Assembly: GCA_023417065.1 (NCBI GenBank)
Contig: JAEZGH010000161.1
Coordinates: forward strand, 14,799-78,798
Reading direction: 5' to 3'
DNA length: 64,000 bases
Source of the DNA: Bacteroidota bacterium
GTDB taxonomy: Bacteria; Bacteroidota; Bacteroidia; Cytophagales; Cyclobacteriaceae
Below the pieces are notes generated by a model. The model saw only the letters and a program-made list of their open reading frames with translations. It searched no databases and was not told where the DNA came from. The position numbers were made by a program, and so were the translations under genes. Below, one piece after another: positions 8,401-15,954 of the stretch. Within the stretch, counting starts at the first letter, position 1. Each line of letters starts with the position of its first letter.

Positions 8401-11400
8401 ACCTGTTCCATCTATAATTGCCCATTCACCGGTTCCAACGACAGGAGTATTCGCTGCAAGCGTTGTCGCAGTACCGCAAACCGCCTGGTCCGCACCTGCA
8501 TCCGCAGTGGTAGGTGTATCGATATCGAAGGTGATTTCAACTTCATCAGACGCTGTCGCGCAGGTTCCGCTGGAAATAGTCCATCTCAAGGTATACGTTT
8601 CGCCGGCTACACCAGAGAATCCGGACGTCGGATTAGTAGCATCTGCAAGGACACCACCTGTTCCGCTTACAATAGTCCATACTCCGGTTCCGACCGCAGG
8701 CGTATTGCCTTCAAGGGAAGTCGGTCCGCAGACAGTACGGTCCGCTCCTGCAACGGGTGCTGTAGGCGCTTCATCAAATATTATCCGAACTTCATCGGAG
8801 CTGTCTCCGCAGCCGTTGGCTATTGTCCATGCAAGCACGTACGTTGTACCAGCAACCCCGCTGAAGGTCGTGGTTGGACCCGATGCGGACGCAAATGTTC
8901 CACCAGCGCCGCTAACCACGGACCAGCTACCTGTTCCAGAGAGCGGTACGTTGGCTGCAAGGGTAACAGTTGTTGCACACACCTGCTGGTCAGCCCCTGC
9001 ATCCGCGAGGCTCGGTGCCTCATCAAAGGTGATTGTCACTTCATCTGACGTCTCTGAACATCCCATTACTCCCGACGTAATCGTCCAGCGAAGAACATAA
9101 GCAGTTCCCGCTACGCCGCTGAAGGCAGAGTTAGGATTACCAGTATCTGCGATTATTCCACCGACACCGGATACAATAGTCCATTCGCCAGTTCCAATGT
9201 CGGGTGAAGTCGCATTGAGGAAGGTTGTTACATCGCAAACATTCTGGTCTGCACCCGCATCGGCGAGGCTGGGCGAGTTCGCGTCAATAGTGATGGTAAC
9301 ATCGTCAAACGAAGGCACACATCCGCCGCTCGTAATGGTCCAACGGAGGGTATATGTGGTACCAGCTGTCCCGGAAAACACAGAGGTCGGGTTCGACGGG
9401 TCCGCAATAACGCCACCGGTTCCGGATTCAATAGTCCATACGCCTGTGCCTACCACTGGTGTGTTGGCCTCCAGTGCTTCAGGACCGCAAATGGTCTTGT
9501 CAACACCAGCATTTGCTATCGTTCCAGGTTCGTTGAATACAACGGTAACCTTGTCATCACTGCTTCCGCATCCGCTGACGATTTCCCATTGTAGTTCATA
9601 TACCTCTCCTGCAACACCCGAGAACGTTGTCGTCGGTGATGAAGAATCATCAATCACGCCTCCTGTCCCGCTGACGATTGTCCAGATTCCTGTTCCAATA
9701 ACCGGAACATTCGCCTCAAGGGCAGTCGAAAGGCCACAAACATCCTGATCTGCACCGGCCACCGCAGGTGTAGGGGTGTTAGGGTCAAACGTAATTTCAA
9801 CTTCGTCGAAGCTAGGTGCACAGGTTCCATTCGATATGGTCCAGCGCAGCGTATAGGTTTCACCGGAAACACCCACAAAGCCAGATGCAGGGTCAGAAGC
9901 ATCAGCGATAATTCCGCCGGTGCCGTTTTCAATTGTCCAGGTGCCTGTTCCGCTCGCAGGAGTATTTCCGTCCAGCGTAGTTGATCCGCAGACCATCTTA
10001 TCAGGACCTGCATCAGCTGCCGGAGGATCAGCTTCGAATGTTATACTGACCTCATCGGTACTTGCCCCGCATGAATTTGAAATACTCCACTCCAGGACAT
10101 AGGTAGTTCCTGCAACACCAGTGAATTCCGACGTCGAAAGGTTTGGATCTGAAAGCGCGCCACCTGCACCACTGAGGATGGTCCACAATCCTGCACCTCC
10201 CACCGGATCATTGGCAGCAAGTATTGCAGTAGTTCCGCACAGGGACTGGTTGCTTCCTGCATCGGCCAGTACCGGCGGCACATCAAAGGTAATAGTTACG
10301 TCATCAAAGGTAGGTGCGCATGAGCCGACACCACTTGTAATGGTCCAGCGCAGCGTATAGCTTTCACCTTCATTTCCTGTGAAGCCAGAATTCGGCTCAT
10401 TTACATCGGCTATTAAACCACCCGTGCCCGAAATGATCGACCAGCTTCCAGTTCCTACAAGAGGAGAATTTCCCTGGAGGTAAGCTGTCGTTCCACATAC
10501 TGCCTGATCCGGACCCGCATCCGCAACAGTAGGAGAATTTGTGTCTATTGTTATTTCGACATCATCACTCGACGCAGCACAAACGCCGTTTGATATTGTC
10601 CAGCGAAGAACGTAGACCGTTCCCGCGATACCGCTGAATGTTGTATTTGGATCATTGATGTCGGCAAAATTTGCTCCCGATCCTGAAACGACAGACCATA
10701 CACCGGTTCCAATCGCAGGTGTGTTCGCTTCAAGTGCTCCTGTACCGCAGACAGTAGCGTCTGGACCTGCTGAGGCTACTGTGGGATTATCGTAAAGAGT
10801 TATCTCAACTTCATCCGAAGATGTTCCGCAAGGTGTTTCGATGGTCCATCTGAGGATGTATGACTCTCCGGGAGTTCCTGTGAAGCTTGATGATGGATCA
10901 GATGGATCGACAATCGTTCCGCCTGTCCCGGATACAACGGTCCAGGTACCCGTTCCGTGTACCGGAACATTTCCGGAAAGTGTTGCATTCGTGCCGCAGA
11001 CTTCCTGATCCATTCCTGCAACTGCAGTGCTCGGAGCGTGTTGGAAGGTAATCCGAACGTTATCGTGTGTTGCAGGACAAATGCCATTGGAGATGGTCCA
11101 ACGCAGTTCATAAGTCGTACCCGTTACGCCTGTGAACTGTGAAGCGGGATCAGAAGGAGTTGCAATTGAGCCCCCTGCACCGCTGATGATCGTCCACATA
11201 CCTGTTCCAACAGCGGGAGTGTTTGCTGTGAGAAGTGTTGAAGTACCACACGCATCCTGATCCTGACCAGCATTCGCAGTAGTGGGGGCTTCGTTGAATG
11301 TTATTTGAACTTCGTCAAATGACGGCGCGCAAGAACCATTGGTGATCGTCCAACGGAGGGTATAAACAACGTTGGGTGCGCCAATGAATTCAGACACCGG

Positions 11401-14400
11401 ATCTGTTGGCGATGTCAGCGATCCTCCCGCACCATTCTCAATAGTCCATATTCCGGAGCCAACAACAGGTGTATTTCCGGAAAGGTTAACAGTGCTTTCG
11501 CAAATGACCTGATCGGCACCTGCATCTGCTGCCGTAGGTGCCGCATCAAATACGATCTGAACCTCGTCAGAAGTTGCAGGACACGTTCCATTCGATATCG
11601 TCCATCTCAGAACATATGTTTCACCTGCCGTGCCGGTGAACCCGGAAGCAGGGTTAGTATCGTCTGCAAGAGCACCTCCTGTACCGCTTACTATTGTCCA
11701 CACTCCAGTGCCTATTCCAGGAATATTTCCGACAAGCGTCGTAGTGGTATTACAAAGTGTTTGATCAGGTCCTGCATCTGCGACCGTTGGAGCCGCATCA
11801 AAAGAGACAACCACTTCGTCAAAGGATACAGGGCACGTTCCGTTAGAAATCGTCCACCGCAGTGTATAGTTGTTACCTTCTACACCGTTGAAACCAGAAG
11901 TCGGGCTCGCCGAATCTGTCAGCGTTCCGCCGGTACCATTTTCGATAGTCCACACACCTGTACCTGAAGTGGGAGTATTACCAGCCAGTACGGTGTTCAC
12001 GCCACATACGGTTTGATCATCGCCTGCGAGCGCCGCTGCGGGCGCTGCGTCAAATGTAATCGTTACTTCGTCAGAGCTCGGTGTACAGACGCCGTTGCTG
12101 ATCGTCCAGCGAAGAACGTAGGTGGTGCCTTGAACTCCTGTGAAGCCTGAGGTTGGATTCGTGTCGTCGGCGATAGTACCACCGTCACCGCTTACGATTG
12201 TCCAGGTTCCGTTTCCAGTTGCAGGTGTATTCGCACTTAAGGTCGTTGTTGTATTACAAAGCGTTTGATCAGGTCCTGCCGTAGCAATCGTAGGTGCCTC
12301 ATCAAAAGTGATCTGAACGTCGTCGAAGGAGTCAGGGCAGGTTGTACCATTTGCAATAGTCCACCTTAGTGTATAGGAAGTTCCGGCATTACCGCTGAAC
12401 GAAGAAGCAGGATTTGAGTTATCAGCGAGTGTGCCTCCCACTCCGCTTATGATTGTCCAGGATCCTGTTCCAATGGCAGGCGTATTGGCTGCAAGTGTTG
12501 TTGAGATTCCACAGATGGTTTGGTCATCCCCTGCTATTGCAGTAGACGGTGCTTGTTCAAAGGTAATTGATACAACATCTGAACTCGGCGCACACGCTCC
12601 ATTACTTATGGTCCAGCGAAGTGAATACGTCGTTCCGGGTGTTCCCGAAAAACCGGAAGTTGGACTGTTACTATCGGCCAGTGATCCGCCGGCACCGCTT
12701 ACGATTGCCCACTTTCCTTCACCAATAACGGGTGTGTTACCGGCCAGGGTAGTCGTCGGTCCGCAGATCACCTGATCTGGGCCGGCATTAGCTGGTGTCG
12801 AAGGCGCATCGAGACGGATTTGAACATCGTCGACACTGGCAGGGCATGAACCATTTGAAATCGTCCAACGCAACACGTAGGTTGTTCCCTGCGAGCCGGT
12901 GAAAGTAGTATGCGGTTCTTCGTCATCAGCGAAGCTACCACCATTTCCACTTACAATAGTCCATCGACCTGTGCCAACGGTCGGTGTGTTAGCTTCAAGC
13001 ACATAGCTGTTGCCACAGGTACCGCGATCCGGTCCTGCAGCTGCTACCGTGGGAAGCCCATCAAAACGAATTTGTACTTCATCTGAACTTGGAGGACAAG
13101 AGCCGTTGGTGACGGTCCATCGAAGGACATAGGTCTCGCCTGCTGTACCTGAAAAACTCGACGTAGGACTTGCTGTATTTGCAATCGTCCCTCCGTTTCC
13201 ACTTACTATTGTCCATTCTCCCGAACCGGTTACCGGCGCGTTGGCGGCAAGTGCCGTTGTCGTTGCGCAGACTACCTGGTCATCACCAGCGTCCGCAGGT
13301 GTGGGAGTAGCTTCGAAAAGAATTTGAACATCATCAGAACTCGGTGCGCATGACTCGTTAGAGATCGTCCAGCGCAGCACATAGGTCGTGCCTGGGTTAC
13401 CGGTGAAGGATGTTGACGGATCAGATGTGGATGAAAAGCTTCCACCAGTTCCGGAAACAATGCTCCATTGTCCGATACCTACAACAGGCGTGTTGGCCGC
13501 CAGCGTTGTCGTTGTGTTACACAACACCTGATCTGGTCCCGCGTCCGCGGTCGTCGGTGCAGCGTCTACCTTGATGGTAACGTCATCGCTGTTTCCGGGG
13601 CAAAGTCCGCCGGCATCCGTAATAGTCCAGCGGAACGTGCTCGAAGTGCCAGAAGTCAGATCACTAACGGTGGTGTTAGGGGCATTTGGATTCGCGATGG
13701 TACCAGTTCCGCTTACGAGTGTCCATGTTCCTATTTCACCCGGCCCTGCCGCGTTTGCCTGTAAGGTTGTTGACGTGACGTTACATAATACCTGATCATC
13801 ACCGGCCAATGGCTCAGTTGAAATGGGTACATCCAGAACGGTAGAAAAAACGCAGTTGTTGGCATCAACTATCGTGATCGTGTAGGCACCACCATCAAGA
13901 TTTGAAACAGAAAGGTTGCCTGGATTTGAGTTAACCACGGAGTTAGGAACCGACGTAGCAGCGCTGGACCAGGATACACTATATGGTGCTACCCCGCCTG
14001 AAATGGTCAGTGAAAGTCCTCCATCTGCGTTACCTGCGCCGAAGGCCGGATTACAGTCGGGATCGATGTCTACATTAGATACCGCAATAGCATTTGCTGA
14101 GTTGATAGTTATCCCAAAACCGCCAATTACGATATAGTTATTGTTTAACGGTGCGCAGTTGTGTCCGGGAAGGTTGGCGCGCACAGAATATTCTCCATCG
14201 GGAACATTCGAGAACTCAACGCCAGCGACCGCACCCGGAGGCAAGCTTATACTGGTATTTACAAGTGCAGGTCCAAGCGGAGCACTTGCAATCTGGAAGT
14301 CAGGAAGAGTATAGAGAATGTAAGATGAGGGGGCATCTCCGTCCATAAAGTATACCCGGATCACTCCATTTCCACCAGCGTCATTACAGGTTTCGATCAC

Positions 14401-14487
14401 TGTTGCACCTACAGTGGGACAGGTTTGTCCAAACGAACTTACCGAAATCAGGAGGAGCGAGCAGATTAAAAAAGTATAGATTCTCAT
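5401..14487 (-). CDS. Giant secreted repeat protein with T9SS type B sorting domain
   Basis: A 3028-residue cell-surface protein. Residues 1-20 are a signal peptide (hydrophobic core FLICSLLLISVSS). Residues about 130-222 resemble a SprB-type repeat (GGVAPYSVSW, NLDGGAYTITIVDANNC). From about 228 to 2250 there are 24 tandem PKD/Ig-like repeats of about 84 residues, each with a Cys after DQ, a TWTIVSGTGG core, LRWTISNG and a second Cys before SSDEV. A Gly-rich linker (GGCGGGGVPGG) and further SprB-like modules follow. The last 90 residues hold IPNIFTPNGDGVNDVFEI and NRWGKEIFSS, the gliding-motility-type C-terminal domain (TIGR04131) known to target proteins to type IX secretion. The likely role is adhesion or surface structure (inference). 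It is co-transcribed with the small secreted protein upstream. Confidence 0.93.
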   Translation of the reverse strand: MRIYTFLICSLLLISVSSFGQTCPTVGATVIETCNDAGGNGVIRVYFMDGDAPSSYILYTLPDFQIASAPLGPALVNTSISLPPGAVAGVEFSNVPDGEYSVRANLPGHNCAPLNNNYIVIGGFGITINSANAIAVSNVDIDPDCNPAFGAGNADGGLSLTISGGVAPYSVSWSSAATSVPNSVVNSNPGNLSVSNLDGGAYTITIVDANNCVFSTVLDVPISTEPLAGDDQVLCNVTSTTLQANAAGPGEIGTWTLVSGTGTIANPNAPNTTVSDLTSGTSSTFRWTITDAGGLCPGNSDDVTIKVDAAPTTADAGPDQVLCNTTTTLAANTPVVGIGQWSIVSGTGGSFSSTSDPSTSFTGNPGTTYVLRWTISNESCAPSSDDVQILFEATPTPADAGDDQVVCATTTALAANAPVTGSGEWTIVSGNGGTIANTASPTSSFSGTAGETYVLRWTVTNGSCPPSSDEVQIRFDGLPTVAAAGPDRGTCGNSYVLEANTPTVGTGRWTIVSGNGGSFADDEEPHTTFTGSQGTTYVLRWTISNGSCPASVDDVQIRLDAPSTPANAGPDQVICGPTTTLAGNTPVIGEGKWAIVSGAGGSLADSNSPTSGFSGTPGTTYSLRWTISNGACAPSSDVVSITFEQAPSTAIAGDDQTICGISTTLAANTPAIGTGSWTIISGVGGTLADNSNPASSFSGNAGTSYTLRWTIANGTTCPDSFDDVQITFDEAPTIATAGPDQTLCNTTTTLSANTPATGNGTWTIVSGDGGTIADDTNPTSGFTGVQGTTYVLRWTISNGVCTPSSDEVTITFDAAPAAALAGDDQTVCGVNTVLAGNTPTSGTGVWTIENGTGGTLTDSASPTSGFNGVEGNNYTLRWTISNGTCPVSFDEVVVSFDAAPTVADAGPDQTLCNTTTTLVGNIPGIGTGVWTIVSGTGGALADDTNPASGFTGTAGETYVLRWTISNGTCPATSDEVQIVFDAAPTAADAGADQVICESTVNLSGNTPVVGSGIWTIENGAGGSLTSPTDPVSEFIGAPNVVYTLRWTITNGSCAPSFDEVQITFNEAPTTANAGQDQDACGTSTLLTANTPAVGTGMWTIISGAGGSIATPSDPASQFTGVTGTTYELRWTISNGICPATHDNVRITFQHAPSTAVAGMDQEVCGTNATLSGNVPVHGTGTWTVVSGTGGTIVDPSDPSSSFTGTPGESYILRWTIETPCGTSSDEVEITLYDNPTVASAGPDATVCGTGALEANTPAIGTGVWSVVSGSGANFADINDPNTTFSGIAGTVYVLRWTISNGVCAASSDDVEITIDTNSPTVADAGPDQAVCGTTAYLQGNSPLVGTGSWSIISGTGGLIADVNEPNSGFTGNEGESYTLRWTITSGVGSCAPTFDDVTITFDVPPVLADAGSNQSLCGTTAILAANDPVGGAGLWTILSGAGGALSDPNLSTSEFTGVAGTTYVLEWSISNSCGASTDEVSITFEADPPAADAGPDKMVCGSTTLDGNTPASGTGTWTIENGTGGIIADASDPASGFVGVSGETYTLRWTISNGTCAPSFDEVEITFDPNTPTPAVAGADQDVCGLSTALEANVPVIGTGIWTIVSGTGGVIDDSSSPTTTFSGVAGEVYELQWEIVSGCGSSDDKVTVVFNEPGTIANAGVDKTICGPEALEANTPVVGTGVWTIESGTGGVIADPSNPTSVFSGTAGTTYTLRWTITSGGCVPSFDDVTITIDANSPSLADAGADQNVCDVTTFLNATSPDIGTGEWTIVSGVGGIIADTGNPNSAFSGVAGTAYVLRWTITSGVMGCSETSDEVTITFDEAPSLADAGADQQVCATTVTLAANVPLSGTGSWSVVSGAGGTFASASGPTTTFSGVAGTTYVLAWTIANGCGDSSDEVRIIFDEAPTAPVAGADRTVCGPTSLEGNTPAVGTGVWTIVSGTGGVLADATNPTSGFSGVAGETYTLRWTISSGTCATASDEVEITFDIDTPTTADAGADQAVCGTATTLAANTPVVGTGEWAIIDGTGGTIADPADPQSAFDGTAGSSYTLRWTITSGAGSCTPSTDDVVIAFDVAPGIADAGADQTVCATEVSLNAAPVTSGTGEWTIVSGVGGVFADANAASTTFTGTAGETYVLQWTVQNACGINTDDVTITLEGAPTTADAGADQIICAGINATLAANTPATGTGMWTIVSGNGGAIITPTSPVSQFIGMAGTSYTLRWIIANGSCAPSTDDVVINFAASPAVTSPVTVCVNNARPTLTATASGATGYNWYYYADPADPGSRALLASTPTGTYTAGTELDMGVAGSVTFEVTAVYGCGESPASTIEVNVSNTGGCGGGGVPGGNCATVVITPVPSPATCTLSNGSIFFNIDPATPLVNNEGVIIKIVGISNTNQTISRTTYNDPNFTALPIGQYEYTIVYGDSTCIKTGFVTIDQSGTVGTPIASAIVSPMCAGSATGGVTIDVPGETGNVLEWSLDGVTWTTFVSGSQITGIPAGPAPTFERVISVRRNENDPCNAVVIIHMEDANAPIAIGLMSSTPVTVCGGSDGTVSIPTIAGGSGDKQIRLFRQTSAGAEIVHNWVAVEATPVVFSDLSSGSYYVEVRDALGCSVSSENEPAVIGAPGAVQYTVSVLGNADCGIDAGKNGVIAISFDPSVVSGRYQVGVSASPVVEPFTYITYIHTGGSTNDILVDTLGRGNYFVWVRPDDDEICPSVQPTGFIDGPYQIDFDIQRVCGDNDGTISINLVNVQGDPSVPTYNVEVYRVADITDKVDDFTAQKVNDGIEITYAPGVEQHSWLTVPEQYVIKVYQLNQVYCLGERPPRTPFHQETYTVTTGLSHVVDKIKSSFPEPRSTGGFLLKTISGGLPFTDETGTYYSVSLIDPATSAEIVGPLTVRRNSQGNYQYEFRNLPIGNYIVRITDAYGCTNTSTVVIPADSRLLIPNIFTPNGDGVNDVFEIVNLPTTGAHKLVITNRWGKEIFSSNNYSEGVFWAADGVPEGIYFYRLDVEGDQSYNGWVEITRGSKP
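7745..13808 (-). repeat. 24 tandem PKD/Ig-like protein repeats
   Basis: About 252 bp per unit. The units are diverged at the DNA level but regular in protein. Consensus landmarks are AGADQ-x-VCGT, LAANTPVVGTG, WTIVSGTGG, FSGTAGTTYTLRW and SSDEVTITFD. The first unit (about 13560-13806) is the most divergent. Units 12-23 show a higher-order A-B-C order described in the findings. Confidence 0.9.
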
Positions 14488-14496
14488 TCTCGTCTC

Positions 14497-14853
14497 TTAT
14501 TTTGATTCCACCTTGTATCCTTCAAGTCCGCCAATGGTCCTCGAGCAACTTCTGAAATACACCTGAATTATATAGGTAGTAGGTTTTAATCCTGAAAAGG
14601 TGACCCCCTCCTTCAAATCCTTCATTTGCACACTTTTTTCGGTGACAATGGGGAGGTCTTGTTCTGTAAGATCGTGTAAAGAGACCCTTATTGGCCCCTG
14701 CAAATCGTTCGTGATTTTAAGTTGGATTGAACCATTGGAGCCAGAAGACGCTGCTTTTACCACAACCTCTGACTTTACATCACACTGTGCGAAAGCGGTT
14801 AAGGAAATAAAAGTGCACCCAAGAAAGAGGATGACAAAAAATGCTTTCATCAT
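14497..14853 (-). CDS. Small secreted protein, partner of the giant gene
   Basis: A 118-residue protein with a clear signal peptide (FFVILFLGCTFISLTAFAQ). The mature part carries GSIQLKITNDLQGPIRVSL, GLKPTTYIIQVYF and a terminal SCSRTIGG, reminiscent of the beta-sandwich pattern of SprB-type modules (gain of G-S-I start, G-L-x-x-x-x-Y-x-I-x-V end, Cys). The stop is only 9 bases from the start of the giant gene on the same strand, so the two are almost surely one transcript. No family name is recognised. It may assist or decorate the giant surface protein (inference). Confidence 0.75.
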   Translation of the reverse strand: MMKAFFVILFLGCTFISLTAFAQCDVKSEVVVKAASSGSNGSIQLKITNDLQGPIRVSLHDLTEQDLPIVTEKSVQMKDLKEGVTFSGLKPTTYIIQVYFRSCSRTIGGLEGYKVESK

Positions 14854-14961
14854 TAAGAAGGTTAGGGATCTGAGTTAATTACGTCTAAAAAATTTACAGT
14901 AACCGAACTTAGTGAGTAAAGATGCGGGCTACTTTCCGCACTTCAAAAAATCGGCTGCTCT

Positions 14962-14990
14962 AAAAAAAGGACTACCCAAGCCGGGTAATA
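14962..14990 (-). terminator. Intrinsic terminator after the 187-residue gene
   Basis: On the minus strand a 7-bp stem ATTACCC/GGGTAGT (one G-T pair) around GGCTT is followed by CC and seven T. It lies 15 bases beyond the stop codon of the gene at 15005-15568. Confidence 0.7.
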
Positions 14991-15004
14991 TTTATATCAA
15001 AAAG

Positions 15005-15568
15005 TCAGAATTTTCTTTTCAATATCTCACTCATAACGAAGGCTTTCTTCAAACTCTCGGGATCTTTCAGGTCCGCTATATAGTCACCTACAACGGTGCG
15101 GTTTTGCTTTATTTCGAATGCCTTAAACTTGCCGTAACTCATATCCGTCTCGTCCAGACTCATTGTCTCTTCGAGGGATGGACGGAGAAAAGCTTCGCGC
15201 TTCGCTCCTTCATATTCGGAATAGATTGAATCGCGACGCTGATAATCGTAATTAACGTCTTCAAGGGTTTCGCGGGATCTCACCTCCTCCTTGGCCTCCT
15301 CATCATAGTTCTTAAAAACAGGTTTCTGGTAAACAGGTTCGGATTCCTGTTCCACCTCCGGTTCCGGCTCGGGCTGAGATTTACCCTCCATGATCTCCCG
15401 GAGCAATTCCTCAAAAGTGGGTTGTCTTTCCGTTTTTCCGGGTTGCGGTTCTGACGGCAGCTCCGGCTGATCCGAGAGTACATCGGTACCCTGCGGCTTC
15501 TTTCGCATGCGGCTGATAAAATAGATCAGCCCAATTATTACATACAGCCAGAATTGCAGATTGTCCAT
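15005..15568 (-). CDS. Membrane-anchored acidic protein of unknown function
   Basis: A 187-residue protein from ATG 15568, whose first residues MDNLQFWLYVIIGLIYFISR form a transmembrane segment. An upstream in-frame start at 15637 would place 23 extra residues before it. After a basic stop-transfer (RMRKK) comes a long Pro/Glu/Gln-rich linker (about 30-95). A C-terminal part follows that ends FVMSEILKRKF. No domain is recognised. The topology suggests an inner-membrane anchor with a disordered, acidic cytoplasmic tail. It stands alone, divergent from smc, with about 390 bases between them. Confidence 0.6.
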   Translation of the reverse strand: MDNLQFWLYVIIGLIYFISRMRKKPQGTDVLSDQPELPSEPQPGKTERQPTFEELLREIMEGKSQPEPEPEVEQESEPVYQKPVFKNYDEEAKEEVRSRETLEDVNYDYQRRDSIYSEYEGAKREAFLRPSLEETMSLDETDMSYGKFKAFEIKQNRTVVGDYIADLKDPESLKKAFVMSEILKRKF

Positions 15569-15776
15569 CGGACCAAAGGTAGGAAAATTCACTTCAATAA
15601 CCAGCCCCGGCATAAAGCCGCCTGAACACGACGACAAGTCGGCCTCATAACGACCTGGCGGTAAGCCAATTTACCCGGATTAACTGCCCGCGCGACGCTG
15701 GATAAGATCCCCGCAACGGCAAAGTTATTCAGATATTATGCACCGGAAAAACCGAGTCATCAACCCGATTTGCGGC

Positions 15777-15796
15777 TTATCCACGAATTATCCACA
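15777..15796 (+). promoter_or_regulatory. Tandem DnaA-box-like sites upstream of smc
   Basis: TTATCCACG (15777-15785) and TTATCCACA (15788-15796) lie in direct repeat with an 11-bp period, so both face the same side of the helix. The second is a perfect match to the classical DnaA box; the first differs only at the last base. They end 14 bases before the -33 element of the proposed smc promoter. Confidence 0.5.
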
Positions 15797-15810
15797 AGGC
15801 TTCTTTTTCT

Positions 15811-15842
15811 TTTGAATTGGCCTGGAGGTAACGTTATCTTTG
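15811..15842 (+). promoter_or_regulatory. Bacteroidota-type promoter of smc
   Basis: TTTG at 15811-15814 and TATCTTTG at 15835-15842, a full match to TAnnTTTG, are separated by 20 bases. This is the known -33/-7 arrangement of Bacteroidota housekeeping promoters. Transcription would begin near 15849, giving a leader of about 105 bases before the ATG at 15955. Confidence 0.6.
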
Positions 15843-15954
15843 CCGACTTGCCATAATTGACCGGCGACGAAATGATTCCTTTTTGAAGATATCAAGAATG
15901 CTCATCTCCGCTGGCCAACTACTGAACTAGAACAATTTACAACCACCATAGAGC

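Noticed and set aside
8507..9748. Long plus-strand open frames of up to 197 codons inside the giant gene
   Set aside because: They are antisense shadows of the repeat codons; they recur with the repeat period and have no start context or family features.
7745..13808. Periodic repeats that could suggest a CRISPR-like or satellite array
   Set aside because: The period of about 252 bp, continuous open frame and conservation at protein rather than DNA level show a tandem-domain protein gene.
15777..15796. Chromosomal replication origin
   Set aside because: Only two DnaA-box-like sites, no obvious AT-rich unwinding region and no dnaA or dnaN nearby; a regulatory role is more modest and fits the adjacent promoter.
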